Shown here one piece after another: positions 47,664 to 59,676 of a stretch of 64,000 bases of DNA. The notes under the pieces are model-generated. The model searched no databases. It worked only from the letters and a program-made list of their open reading frames with translations, and was not told the DNA's origin. The stretch comes from Aestuariimicrobium ganziense. GTDB taxonomy: Bacteria; Actinomycetota; Actinomycetes; Propionibacteriales; Propionibacteriaceae. Position numbers and translations under genes: made by a program. Positions within the stretch are counted from its first letter, which is position 1; each line of letters starts with the position of its first letter. The stretch is taken from assembly GCF_015352975.1 (NCBI RefSeq), contig NZ_JACYIZ010000001.1, forward strand, positions 124,001 through 188,000. The letters run 5' to 3'.

Positions 47664-48464
47664 TCAGAGTTCGTAGAGGCTGGCCTGGTAGGCGGCGCTC
47701 TCGAGCAGGTCTGAGGCTGCCTCGGCCTCCTCTGGGTAGAAGGTCACCACGATGACCACCTTGCCCACCTGGGTGCTCGCCAGGGCGTAGGCGCCGTTGG
47801 AGGCCCTGATCGTGGCGAGGTGCTCGACGTAGTAGGTCTGGGTCCTCGGCCGGAGCACGCCGGTGATGTCGACGACACCTGAGTCGTCGTCCATCGTGAG
47901 TGAGGTGTTGCGACAGGCCTTGTTGCCGGCGTCGCGCGCCTTCGTCCATGCGGTCGCCTGCGCCAGTGTCGGGAGTGCCACCACCTCGATCATGACGCCG
48001 GAGTAGGTCCGACCCGCTGCAACCGCTGCGCCGTCGACGTCGAGCAGGTCGTTGATGCCGGTGGCAATGGTGCGACACACCTTGGGACTCACCGACGCCC
48101 GCATCTGCGCCGACCTCACCTCGGCCCCGTCGAAGACCTGCAGTCGCTCCATGTCCAGGTCGTACAGGCCTGTGACCAGGCTGGCCACGGCCTTGTCGGT
48201 CCACTCGTAGGGAGCACGTTTGCCGCTGTAGGTCGACAAGGACGGTGACGCCAACGACTGCGTGGGATCAAGCGTGCTGTGGTGCGGCTTCCGCGACGGT
48301 GACGGGGTGGCTGCGGGCGCCGACGCCGACGTCGAGGCGCTCGCCCTCTCAGTGCCTGCGTCGGGGATCGGCATCGACCCCACTGACTGCGCCAACGCAC
48401 ATCCGGGAACCATCATCACCAGTGCCGCAAGGAGCCCCCACCTGACCGACGACCTGCGCCCCAT
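47664..48464 (-). CDS. Putative secreted lipoprotein, unknown
   Basis: 266 residues. N-terminal signal (RRSSVRWGLLAALVMMVPGC) with a lipobox-like VPGC, cysteine at 22; Pro at -2 is not ideal, so lipidation is likely but not certain. A Ser/Ala/Pro-rich linker (about 38-75) leads to a globular extracytoplasmic domain with cysteines in SPKVCRTI and NKACRNTS that could form a disulfide. No family recognised. TAGAGT (48497-48492) and a GAGGAGAGG ribosome-binding site lie upstream. Confidence 0.75.
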   Translation of the reverse strand: MGRRSSVRWGLLAALVMMVPGCALAQSVGSMPIPDAGTERASASTSASAPAATPSPSRKPHHSTLDPTQSLASPSLSTYSGKRAPYEWTDKAVASLVTGLYDLDMERLQVFDGAEVRSAQMRASVSPKVCRTIATGINDLLDVDGAAVAAGRTYSGVMIEVVALPTLAQATAWTKARDAGNKACRNTSLTMDDDSGVVDITGVLRPRTQTYYVEHLATIRASNGAYALASTQVGKVVIVVTFYPEEAEAASDLLESAAYQASLYEL

Positions 48465-48491
48465 GACCTCTCCTCGAGTCGCGCCTGCTCT

Positions 48492-48497
48492 ACTCTA
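48492..48497 (-). promoter_or_regulatory. -10 box TAGAGT of the lipoprotein gene
   Basis: It reads leftward, with about 27 nt to the ATG at 48464 and a strong purine-rich ribosome-binding site between. Confidence 0.45.
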
Positions 48498-48568
48498 GAT
48501 TCGCCTGCCAGCCACCCACCAGGGGCGCAACGTCACAAATCGGTCACGACGCTGACAGACTCGAAGCC

Positions 48569-49792
48569 ATGAGCGAGGCACTGCGCGTGGCCATGGTCGG
48601 CCACGCCTTCATGGGACGCATGCACACCCAGGCCTGGAAGACTGCTGGCCGCTTCTTCGACCTGCCCCGACCCGTCGAGTGCACCCTGCTGGTGGGACGG
48701 GACGGCGACCGCGCGGCTCAGGGTGCCACCCGTCTGGAGTGGGCTGAGTCATCCGACGACTGGCGCACTGCGGTCACCCGCGACGACATCGACATCGTCG
48801 ACATCTGCACGCCCGGCGACTCCCACGCCGAGATCGCCATCGCCGCGCTGGCGGCCGGCAAGCACGTGATGTGCGAGAAGCCGCTGGCCACCACTCTCGC
48901 CGACGCCACCCGGATGGCCGACGCCGCTCGCGCAGCCCTCGAGCAGCCCGAACCGGCACGGTCGATGTGTGGGTTCTCGTACCGGTTGGTGCCGGCGCTC
49001 ACCCATGCTCGCGACCTGGTCGGGGCGGGACGACTGGGCGAGATCCTGCAGGTGCGGGGACGCTACCTGCAGGACTGGTTGACCGACCCGCAGGTGCCCT
49101 GGTCGTGGCGACTCGACAAGGACATCGCCGGCTCTGGCGCGCTGGGCGACATCGGGGCCCACATCATCGACGCCGCCGAGTACGTCACCGGCCTGCGGGT
49201 CTCGCAGGTGGCCGCCACCGTGCAGACCTTCGTCCACGAGCGTCCGGTCGCCGACTCGGCGTCCGCCCTGGGGCGCGCCGTCGACGGCTCGGCCCCCACC
49301 CAGACCAGGCCGGTGACCGTGGACGACGCCGCCCTGCTGCTCGCCAGGTTCACCGACGCGGACGGTCGTCCCCGACCCACCACCGGCAACTTCGAAGCCA
49401 CCCGGGTCGCCACCGGACGCAAGAACGGCATCCACCTCGAGGTCAACGGCACCCTCGGCTCGATCTTCTTCGACTTCGAGGACATGAACACCCTGCAGTT
49501 CTACGACGCAAGCGTCTCGGGCACCGAGCAGGGTTTCACCCGCATCCTCGTCACCCAGCCCGACCACCCCTTCACCGGCCACTGGTGGCCCACCGGGCAC
49601 GGGCTGGGCTACGAGCACGGCTTCGTCCACCAAGTCGTGGGCTTCGTCCAGGCAATCTGCGACGGCACGCAGCCTCGTCCGAGCTTCGACGACGCCCTGC
49701 ACATCCAACAGGTGCTCGACGCGGTCGAACGCAGCGCCGGCGATGACGCCTGCTGGACCCCGGTCGGCCCCGGGGCCGCAGCCGCGAACTAG
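48569..49792 (+). CDS. Gfo/Idh/MocA family oxidoreductase
   Basis: 407 residues: N-terminal Rossmann domain (VAMVGHAFMGRMH, with G-x-x-x-x-G), the CEKPLATT motif with the catalytic-site lysine (about 102-104), and the C-terminal alpha/beta domain with GDIGAHIIDAAEYVTG. These enzymes oxidise or reduce sugars and inositols with NAD(P). The following ThuA-like gene strengthens a carbohydrate role; the substrate is unknown. CAGACT lies 7 nt before the ATG, a one-base variant of the leaderless -10. Its TAG stop begins the next -10. Confidence 0.9.
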   Translation: MSEALRVAMVGHAFMGRMHTQAWKTAGRFFDLPRPVECTLLVGRDGDRAAQGATRLEWAESSDDWRTAVTRDDIDIVDICTPGDSHAEIAIAALAAGKHVMCEKPLATTLADATRMADAARAALEQPEPARSMCGFSYRLVPALTHARDLVGAGRLGEILQVRGRYLQDWLTDPQVPWSWRLDKDIAGSGALGDIGAHIIDAAEYVTGLRVSQVAATVQTFVHERPVADSASALGRAVDGSAPTQTRPVTVDDAALLLARFTDADGRPRPTTGNFEATRVATGRKNGIHLEVNGTLGSIFFDFEDMNTLQFYDASVSGTEQGFTRILVTQPDHPFTGHWWPTGHGLGYEHGFVHQVVGFVQAICDGTQPRPSFDDALHIQQVLDAVERSAGDDACWTPVGPGAAAAN

Positions 49793-49795
49793 GCT
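49790..49795 (+). promoter_or_regulatory. -10 box TAGGCT of the ThuA-like gene, overlapping the upstream stop codon
   Basis: TAG of the oxidoreductase stop is the first half; 6 nt separate the hexamer from the ATG at 49802, so it combines stop overlap and leaderless geometry. Confidence 0.55.
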
Positions 49796-49801
49796 CGGAT
49801 C

Positions 49802-50497
49802 ATGGCAGCACGTCAGGCTCTGGTCGTCCGCGGTGGCTGGGAGGGGCACGCCCCGGTCGAGGCCACCGACATGTTCATCCCCTTCCTGCGCGACAACGAC
49901 TTCGAGGTGCGCGTCGAGGACTCACCGGCCGTCTACGCCGACGCCGACGCGATGGCCGACACCGACCTGGTGGTGCAGTGCATGACCATGAGCACCATCG
50001 AGGCCGACCAGTTGAAGGGCCTGCGCGAAGCGGTCGCCGCCGGCACCGGCATGGCCGGCTGGCACGGCGGCATCGCCGACAGCTACCGCAACTCCTCGGA
50101 CTACCTGCACCTGGTCGGCGGCCAGTTCGCCTGCCACCCGAGCAAGGAGCCCTCGACCCTGGTGGGCGAAGCGTCCGACAACTTCGTCGGCTACCGGATC
50201 GAGTTCAACGAGGCCGGACGCAGCCACCCGATCACCCAAGGGCTGGACGACTTCGACCTGGTCACCGAACAGTACTGGGTGCTCAGCGACGACTACGTCG
50301 ACGTGCTGGCCACCACCACCCAGGCGGTCATCCCGTGGGGAACCTGGAACCGGCCGGTGACTTCACCAGCGGTCTGGACCAGGCAGTGGGGCCAGGGCAG
50401 GATCGCGATCATCACCCCCGGTCACAGCCTCGACGTGCTCGAGCACCCCACGGTCACCACGTTGGTGCAGCGCTCGATGCTGTGGGCTTCGAGGTGA
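49802..50497 (+). CDS. ThuA domain protein
   Basis: 231 residues of the glutamine-amidotransferase-like ThuA fold (trehalose utilisation). Visible are LVVRGGWEGH at the N-terminus, GMAGWHGGIADS and GGQFACHPS in the core, and IAIITPGHSLDV near the end. ThuA proteins usually pair with Gfo/Idh/MocA dehydrogenases in disaccharide oxidation, matching the upstream gene. Its stop lies inside the first copy of a 17-bp tandem repeat. Confidence 0.85.
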   Translation: MAARQALVVRGGWEGHAPVEATDMFIPFLRDNDFEVRVEDSPAVYADADAMADTDLVVQCMTMSTIEADQLKGLREAVAAGTGMAGWHGGIADSYRNSSDYLHLVGGQFACHPSKEPSTLVGEASDNFVGYRIEFNEAGRSHPITQGLDDFDLVTEQYWVLSDDYVDVLATTTQAVIPWGTWNRPVTSPAVWTRQWGQGRIAIITPGHSLDVLEHPTVTTLVQRSMLWASR

Positions 50498-50537
50498 CGG
50501 GGGCTTCGAGGTGACGGGGGCTTCGAGGTGACGGGGG
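50487..50537 (+). repeat. 17-bp tandem repeat, three exact copies plus a degenerate fourth
   Basis: CTTCGAGGTGACGGGGG is repeated three times without a mismatch, then a decayed partial copy runs to about 50550. Copy 1 contains the ThuA stop codon. Because 17 is not a multiple of 3, the three TGA triplets (50495, 50512, 50529) fall in all three forward frames. Confidence 0.9.
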
Positions 50538-50594
50538 CCTCCAGGTAGCAGCCCGTCCGCTGGGCGACGGTCGAGCCACTCCGCCGTGCGCTGA

Positions 50595-50600
50595 TAGTGT
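50595..50600 (+). promoter_or_regulatory. -10 box TAGTGT of the carAB-pyrDF operon
   Basis: It lies in the 153-nt gap after ThuA; a leader of about 43 nt follows, with a hairpin and AGGAAGG before the carA ATG at 50651. Confidence 0.45.
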
Positions 50601-50624
50601 CTGACGGACCGCTTCAGCACGCAC

Positions 50625-50640
50625 CCTGCCGCCGGGCAGG
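50625..50640 (+). promoter_or_regulatory. Hairpin overlapping the carA ribosome-binding site
   Basis: CCTGCC-GCCG-GGCAGG: a 6-bp stem with a 4-nt loop. The right arm contains the AGG that begins the AGGAAGG ribosome-binding site, so folding would partly hide it. Confidence 0.35.
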
Positions 50641-50650
50641 AAGGATGGAC

Positions 50651-51792
50651 ATGGGCCAAGCGCTACTGGTACTGGAGGACGGACGGGCATTCCGTGGTGA
50701 GCCCTATGGGGCCACTGGTGAGACCTTCGGTGAGGCGGTGTTCTGCACTGCGATGACTGGCTACCAGGAGACGCTCACCGACCCGAGCTTCCACCGGCAG
50801 GTGGTCGTGATGACCTACCCGCACGTCGGCAACACCGGCTGGAACGACGAGGACGACGAGTCCTCACGCATCTGGGTCGCCGGCTACGTCGTGCGCGACC
50901 CGGCGCGACGCCACTCGAGTTGGCGCAGCCGGCGCGGGCTGGACGAGGAACTGGCTCGCCAGGGCGTGGTCGGCATCTCAGGCGTCGACACCCGTGCCCT
51001 GACCCGCCACCTGCGCGACAAGGGGTCGATGCGCGTGGGCATCTCCACCGTCGAGACCGACCCGGCCAAGCTGCTCGAGCGGGTGCTGCGGCAGCCGCCG
51101 ATGCTCGGCGCCAACCTGATCGACGAGGTCACCACACCCGAGCCGAAGCTGATCGCGGCCGAGGGCGAGAAGCGGTTCACCGTGGCCGCGATCGACCTGG
51201 GCATCAAGGCGATGACCCCGCAGCGGATGAGCCAGCGCGGCATCGACGTGCACCTGCTGCCCGCCACCACCACCTTCGACGAGGTGCTCGCCCTCAACCC
51301 CGATGGTGTCTTCTTCTCCAACGGCCCCGGCGACCCGGCCACCGCCGAGCGCGAGATCGGGCTGCTGCGCCAGGTGCTCGACGCCGGCCTGCCCTACTTC
51401 GGCATCTGCTTCGGCAACCAGTTGTTCGGGCGAGCCCTGGGCCTGGACACCTACAAGCTGCGCTTCGGACACCGCGGGGTCAACCAGCCCGTGATGGACC
51501 TGCGCACCCGCAAGGTCGAGATCACCTCGCAGAACCATGGCTTCGCCGTCCAGGCGCCGCTCGACACCGACATCGAGACCCCCTACGGCATCGCCCGGGT
51601 CAGCCACATCGGGCTCAACGACGACGTGGTCGAAGGGCTCGAACTGCGCGACGAGCAGGGGCGGGTCAAGGCTTTCTCGGTGCAGTACCACCCCGAGGCC
51701 GCCGCCGGTCCGCATGACGCCGCCTACCTGTTCGACCGGTTCGTGGAGTTGCTCGAGGGTCGACCGACCACTTCCGAGGGAGGCGAGAACTG

Positions 51793-51793
<1 letters not shown>
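50651..51793 (+). CDS. carA: Carbamoyl-phosphate synthase small subunit
   Basis: Glutaminase subunit feeding ammonia to CarB. 380 residues; the ATG at 50651 is best placed after AGGAAGG (6 nt), with an in-frame ATG at 50645 lying on the site itself. N-terminal CPSase domain ([15 protein letters not shown]), GATase domain with nucleophile Cys in GICFGNQ (about 253; many homologues have GICLGHQ), and His-Glu in [16 protein letters not shown] coupling to carB. pyrR, pyrB and pyrC, often upstream in actinobacteria, are not here. Confidence 0.97.
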
Positions 51794-55094
<3,301 letters not shown>

Positions 55095-55098
<4 letters not shown>

Positions 55099-56234
55099 TT
55101 CGCCCCGATCCGGCGCTGGTCGACCGGGCCTGGACCGCAGGCCTGGCCGGCGGTTACCAGCGGGTGCTGCGGCCGATCCTGTTCCGCAGCCACCACGGCG
55201 ACCCCGAGGCGATCCACGAGCAGCTGATCCACCGACTCGGCGCGCTGCCCCCAGCAGCTGGTCGAGTCGTGGGCGCAGCACTCGCGCCGAGCGCTCGTCC
55301 AGTCACCGTCGGTGGCATCACCGCCGCCAACCGGGTCGGTCTGGCGGCGGGCCTCGACAAGGACGGGCACGCCGCGCGGGCCTGGGGCCGGCTCGGATTC
55401 GGGTTCGCCGAACTGGGCACGGTCACCCCGCGCCCGCAGCCGGGCAACGACCGCCCCAGGCTGTACCGGCTGCCGGCCTCGAGGGCGATCATCAACCGGA
55501 TGGGCTTCAACAACGCCGGGGCCGAGGCGCTCGCCCGCAGGCTGCAGCGCTGGGGCATCTGGCGGGGCAACGCCGCTGCGGGCATCCCGCTCGGGGTGAG
55601 CATCGGCAAGAACCGGACGACCAGCCTGGAACACGCCACCGACGACTACCTGGCCGCGATGACCGCGGTGGCCCCGCACGCCGACTACGTGGCGATCAAC
55701 GTGTCGAGCCCGAACACCCCGGGCCTTCGCGCGCTGCAGGATGCCGCCGAGCTGCGGGCGCTGGTCGCCACGCTGGTGGACGAGGCACGCCGACTCAACC
55801 CCGACCGGCCGCTGCCGGTGTGGGTGAAGATGGCCCCCGACCTCGCCGACGAGGCCCTCGACGAACTGGTCGAGGTCTGCCAGGAGGCTGGGGCATCGGC
55901 CCTGGTCGCCACCAACACCACGCTGTCGCGCGACGGACTGGCCGAGGTCGACCGCCACCTGGCAGACCAGGCCGGAGGCCTCTCCGGGGCACCGTTGACC
56001 CCGTTGGCCCTGCGGGTGGTCTCGCGGGTGGCCGCCCGGGCCGAGATCCCGGTGGTCGGGGTCGGGGGAGTGATGCGGGCCGAGCACGCCCGGGCGATGT
56101 TCGACGCCGGTGCCCAACTCGTCCAGCTCTACACCGGCTTCATCTACCGTGGACCAGCCCTGGTGCGAGAGGTGGCCGCACTCCACGGTCGTACCACCAC
56201 GACCCACGCCCACGAGAACCGGGAGACCCGATGA
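55095..56234 (+). CDS. pyrD: Dihydroorotate dehydrogenase (quinone), class 2
   Basis: Membrane-associated flavoenzyme passing electrons from dihydroorotate to quinone. 379 residues with the N-terminal helical extension of class 2 (about 1-60), [26 protein letters not shown], catalytic Ser in [11 protein letters not shown] (about 203) and phosphate-binding [14 protein letters not shown]. Starts inside the carB stop (ATGA), and overlaps pyrF by 4 nt. Confidence 0.97.
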
Positions 56235-57046
56235 CCTCGTCCTACCGTGACCGACTCACCCGACTGGTCGCCGATCGCGGCGCACTGTGCGTGGGTCTGG
56301 ACCCGCAGCCGTCGGTGCTGCAGGCCTGGGACCTGCCCCACGACCTGCGCAGCGTCGAACTGTGTGCCCGGCGCACGGTGGAGGCGCTCGGTGACAAGGT
56401 CGCGGTGTTCAAGCCGCAGTCGGCCTTCTACGAGGTGTTCGGTTCTGGTGGCATCGCCGTGCTCGAGCAGGTGCTGCGTGACATCCGCGACGCCGGCGCC
56501 CTGAGCATCCTCGACGTGAAGCGGGGCGACATCGGCTCGACCATGGCCGGCTACGCGCAGGCCTACCTCAGCCCCGACGCGCCGTTGTCCGTCGACGCGA
56601 TCACCATCTCGCCCTACCTGGGGTATGAGTCCCTTCGTCCCGCACTCGACCTGGCCGCCGAGCACGGCAGGGGAGTGCACGTGCTCGCCCGCACCTCGAA
56701 CCCCGAGGGCGCCGCGGTGCAGTTGGCCAAGGGCGAGCGCGGCACCGTGGCCCAGGCCGTCGTCGACCAGGCCGAGGCCGACAACCGTCGCTTTGGAGTC
56801 GGTCACGTGGGACTGGTCGTCGGTGGGACCCACGCCGACCTCAAGATCGACCTGGCCGGATTCAGCGGCGCGATCCTGGTGCCCGGCATCGGCGCCCAGG
56901 GCGGCTCGATCGCCGACCTCGCCGCCCGGTTCGGCAACGTCGAGGGTGTGGTGCTGCCCAGCGCGAGCCGTGAGGTGCTGCTGGGCGGCCCGACGGTGAA
57001 CGGCCTGGTGCAGCGCCTGAACGGTCTGGCTGCGCACCACGCCTGA
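56231..57046 (+). CDS. pyrF: Orotidine 5'-phosphate decarboxylase
   Basis: Final step to UMP. 271 residues, the longer actinobacterial/type 2 form. Substrate Asp in CVGLDPQPS and the catalytic DVKRGDIGST (D95, K97) are visible, plus ILVPGIGAQGG. Last gene of the carA-carB-pyrD-pyrF chain; a 102-nt gap with a new promoter follows. Confidence 0.97.
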   Translation: MTSSYRDRLTRLVADRGALCVGLDPQPSVLQAWDLPHDLRSVELCARRTVEALGDKVAVFKPQSAFYEVFGSGGIAVLEQVLRDIRDAGALSILDVKRGDIGSTMAGYAQAYLSPDAPLSVDAITISPYLGYESLRPALDLAAEHGRGVHVLARTSNPEGAAVQLAKGERGTVAQAVVDQAEADNRRFGVGHVGLVVGGTHADLKIDLAGFSGAILVPGIGAQGGSIADLAARFGNVEGVVLPSASREVLLGGPTVNGLVQRLNGLAAHHA

Positions 57047-57086
57047 AGATCACCTGACTGGGGACCCAGCACCAGGCACTGTGGGC

Positions 57087-57092
57087 TAGGTT
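57087..57092 (+). promoter_or_regulatory. -10 box TAGGTT of mihF
   Basis: About 49 nt of leader follow, containing an 8-bp hairpin and a GGAG ribosome-binding site before the ATG at 57149. Confidence 0.45.
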
Positions 57093-57105
57093 GTCCGCAA
57101 GGGAA

Positions 57106-57129
57106 CTCGCACCTCGATCGCGGTGCGAG
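57106..57129 (+). promoter_or_regulatory. Hairpin in the mihF 5' leader
   Basis: CTCGCACC, 8-nt loop TCGATCGC, GGTGCGAG: a perfect 8-bp stem 19 nt before the mihF start codon. Its loop is itself palindromic (CGATCG). It could be an RNA element or a DNA operator dyad. Confidence 0.45.
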
Positions 57130-57148
57130 CAGGTGGAATGGAGTAACG

Positions 57149-57460
57149 ATGGCGATTCCCACGCTGACGCCTGAGCAACTGCAGCAGGCCCGCGCAGCGG
57201 CCACTGCTGCCCGCCGGGCACGCGCCGAGCTGAAGAACGACGTCCGCAGCGGCAAGACCAGCTTCGCCAAGGCCTTGGACGCCTCAAACGAGAACGAGGC
57301 ACTGGCCCACCTCAAGGTGGTCGACCTGCTCAAGGCCATGCCCCGTGTCGGCGACAAGCGCGCCGCCGAGATCATGGAGCGCCTCGAGATCGCCCCCAAC
57401 CGCCGTCTGCGCGGCCTGGGGCGCCACCAGGTCGCTGGACTCAAGGCCGAGTTCAGCTGA
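57149..57460 (+). CDS. mihF: Mycobacterial-type integration host factor
   Basis: Nucleoid-associated protein of actinobacteria, unrelated to IHF of proteobacteria. 103 residues: a basic helical N-terminus (PEQLQQARAAATAARRARAE), then an S13-like helix-two-turn-helix with LLKAMPRVGDKRAAEIMERL and APNRRLRGLGRHQ, the DNA-binding part. The pyrF-mihF-gmk order is conserved. Own promoter and a structured leader suggest strong, separately controlled expression. Confidence 0.96.
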   Translation: MAIPTLTPEQLQQARAAATAARRARAELKNDVRSGKTSFAKALDASNENEALAHLKVVDLLKAMPRVGDKRAAEIMERLEIAPNRRLRGLGRHQVAGLKAEFS

Positions 57461-57468
57461 CCGAACAG

Positions 57469-58035
57469 GTGTCGCCCCCCGAGCGCCGGGCCGGTGTCTT
57501 CGTCCTTGCCGGCCCCACCTCGGTCGGCAAGGGCACAGTCGTCAACCGGCTCCGCGAATTGCATCCCGAGATCTTCGTCTCGGTGTCGGCCACCACCCGG
57601 GCCCCTCGTCCGGGCGAGGTCGAGGGCGTGCACTACCACTTCGTCTCCGAACAGACCTTCGACACCCTGATCGCCACCGAGGGCCTGCTGGAGTGGGCGG
57701 TCGTCCACGGCGCGGCCCGGTACGGCACACCTCGGGAACCAGTGGAGCGTGCGGTGGCGCAGGGCCGCACCGTGCTGCTCGAGATCGACCTGCAGGGTGC
57801 CCGTCAGGTGCGCACCAGCTACCCACAGGCCCGCCAGATCTTCCTGGCGCCCCCGAGTTGGGACGAACTGGTGCGTCGGCTGGTCGGGCGGGGCACCGAG
57901 ACGCCTGAGCAGCAGCACCGTCGACTGGCCACCGCGCGCGAGGAACTGGCAGCCGCCGAGGAGTTCGACGAGATCGTGGTCAACGGCGAGATCGATGAAA
58001 CCGTGGCCCGTTTGGTAGAGTTACTGAGTCTGTGA
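57469..58035 (+). CDS. gmk: Guanylate kinase
   Basis: GMP to GDP. 188 residues from the GTG 8 nt after mihF. P-loop variant GPTSVGKGT (about 14-22), SVSATTRAPRPGE with the GMP-binding Arg, EIDLQGARQVR and the lid. No strong ribosome-binding site is seen, so coupling to mihF is likely. The 3' end contains a candidate rpoZ -10. Confidence 0.96.
   Translation: MSPPERRAGVFVLAGPTSVGKGTVVNRLRELHPEIFVSVSATTRAPRPGEVEGVHYHFVSEQTFDTLIATEGLLEWAVVHGAARYGTPREPVERAVAQGRTVLLEIDLQGARQVRTSYPQARQIFLAPPSWDELVRRLVGRGTETPEQQHRRLATAREELAAAEEFDEIVVNGEIDETVARLVELLSL
58016..58021 (+). promoter_or_regulatory. Candidate rpoZ -10 box TAGAGT inside the gmk 3' end
   Basis: TAGAGT lies in the last codons of gmk, about 78 nt before the rpoZ start. 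Plausible but less certain than intergenic examples. Confidence 0.3.
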
Positions 58036-58098
58036 GCCGGACGACCCCCGTCGGTCGACGATCCGCTCGCACCCCACACCAGTCCACGAAGGGTGACC

Positions 58099-58440
58099 GT
58101 GTCCATCAACGCTGCCGAAGGCATCACCAACCCGCCGGTCGACGAACTGCTCGACCAGGTCGACTCGAAGTACCGTCTGGTGCTGTTCGCCGCCAAGCGC
58201 GCACGCCAGATCAACGCCTACTACTCCCAGCTGGGTGAGGGCCTGCTCGAGAACGTCGGCCCGCTGGTTGACCACACCGTCACCGAGAAGCCGCTGTCGA
58301 TCGCGATGCGCGAGATCCAGAACAAAGTGCTGGAGTGCTCCGAGATCGATCCTGAGGCCGAGGCTGCCGCCCGCGCCGAGGCCGCTGTCGACACCAACCT
58401 GATCTTCGGCGACGACTTCACCGACCTCGACCCTGCCTGA
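58099..58440 (+). CDS. rpoZ: RNA polymerase omega subunit
   Basis: Small subunit stabilising beta'. 113 residues from the GTG at 58099 (GAAGGG 5 nt before); a GTG two codons upstream is possible. Signatures: [31 protein letters not shown] and [10 protein letters not shown]. The acidic C-terminal extension ([17 protein letters not shown]) is typical of actinobacteria. coaBC, usually next, is missing; metK follows after 1 nt. Confidence 0.95.
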   Translation: MSINAAEGITNPPVDELLDQVDSKYRLVLFAAKRARQINAYYSQLGEGLLENVGPLVDHTVTEKPLSIAMREIQNKVLECSEIDPEAEAAARAEAAVDTNLIFGDDFTDLDPA

Positions 58441-58441
58441 C

Positions 58442-59629
58442 ATGGGTCGGCTGTTCACCTCCGAGTCGGTCACGGAGGGACACCCCGACAAGGTCGCCGA
58501 CGCGATCTCGGACGGGGTGCTCGACGCGCTGCTCGCCGTCGACCCGCTCGCCCGGGTCGCGGTCGAGACCCTGGTCACCACCGGCCTGGTGGTGGTTGCC
58601 GGTGAGGTGACGACCAGCGAGTACGCCGACGTCGCCGGGATCGCCCGCCAGACGATCCTCGACATCGGCTACGACCATTCCGACAAGAGCTTCGACGGAC
58701 ACTCCTGTGGCGTCACGGTGGCACTGGGCAGCCAGTCGCCCGACATCGCGCAGGGTGTCGACGCCGCCGAGGAGGCCCGCGACGGCTCCGGGGACGCCCT
58801 CGACCGACAGGGTGCCGGCGACCAGGGCCTGATGTTCGGTTACGCCTGCACCGAGACCCCCACGCTGATGCCGCTGCCGATCGACCTCGCGCACCGGTTG
58901 TCGGAACGCCTGACCCAGGTGCGCAAGAGCGGCGAACTCGACTACCTGCGACCCGACGGCAAGACCCAGGTCACCGTCGAGTACGACGAGCAGAACCGCC
59001 CGGTGGCGCTCGACACCGTGGTGCTGTCGACCCAGCACACTGAGGGCATCGACCTGCGCGGCACCCTCGAGCCCGACATCCGTCGCCTGGTGATCGAACC
59101 GGTGCTCCAGCGCTACGAGCTGGCCCACCACGACTACACGCTGCACGTGAACCCGACCGGCAATTTCGTGATCGGTGGCCCGATGGGCGATGCCGGGGTG
59201 ACCGGCCGCAAGATCATCGTCGACACCTACGGCGGCATGGCCCGCCACGGCGGTGGCGCCTTCTCGGGCAAGGACCCCTCGAAGGTCGACCGCTCGGCGT
59301 CGTACGCGATGCGCTGGGTCGCCAAGAACGTGGTCGCCGCAGGCCTGGCCACCCGCTGCGAAGTGCAGGTCGCCTACGCCATCGGACGAGCCCACCCGGT
59401 CGGCTTCTACATCGACACCTTCGGCACCGGGGTCGTCCCGGACGAACGGATCCTCGCCGCCGTGCAGGAGACCTTCGACCTGAGGCCGGGGGCGATCATC
59501 CGCGACCTCGACCTGCTGCGTCCGATCTACTCGCAGTTCACCGCCTACGGCCACTTCGGGCGTGAACTCGACGTGATGACCTGGGAGCGCACCGACCGCG
59601 CCGAGCAGCTGGCACGTCTGGCTGGCTGA
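58442..59629 (+). CDS. metK: S-adenosylmethionine synthetase
   Basis: Makes SAM from methionine and ATP. 395 residues with the three-domain pattern: [17 protein letters not shown], the active-site loop around [29 protein letters not shown], and C-terminal AYGHFGRE. It starts 1 nt after rpoZ without a clear ribosome-binding site, so translation is probably coupled. Confidence 0.98.
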   Translation: MGRLFTSESVTEGHPDKVADAISDGVLDALLAVDPLARVAVETLVTTGLVVVAGEVTTSEYADVAGIARQTILDIGYDHSDKSFDGHSCGVTVALGSQSPDIAQGVDAAEEARDGSGDALDRQGAGDQGLMFGYACTETPTLMPLPIDLAHRLSERLTQVRKSGELDYLRPDGKTQVTVEYDEQNRPVALDTVVLSTQHTEGIDLRGTLEPDIRRLVIEPVLQRYELAHHDYTLHVNPTGNFVIGGPMGDAGVTGRKIIVDTYGGMARHGGGAFSGKDPSKVDRSASYAMRWVAKNVVAAGLATRCEVQVAYAIGRAHPVGFYIDTFGTGVVPDERILAAVQETFDLRPGAIIRDLDLLRPIYSQFTAYGHFGRELDVMTWERTDRAEQLARLAG

Positions 59630-59676
59630 GTCGGCCCGCCCTCCGACTGTCGGCCCTCTGCGCAAGAATGGCCAGC

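Noticed and set aside
50487..50550. Tandem repeat considered as a CRISPR-like array.
   Set aside because: Units are directly abutting with no spacers, and no cas genes are present.
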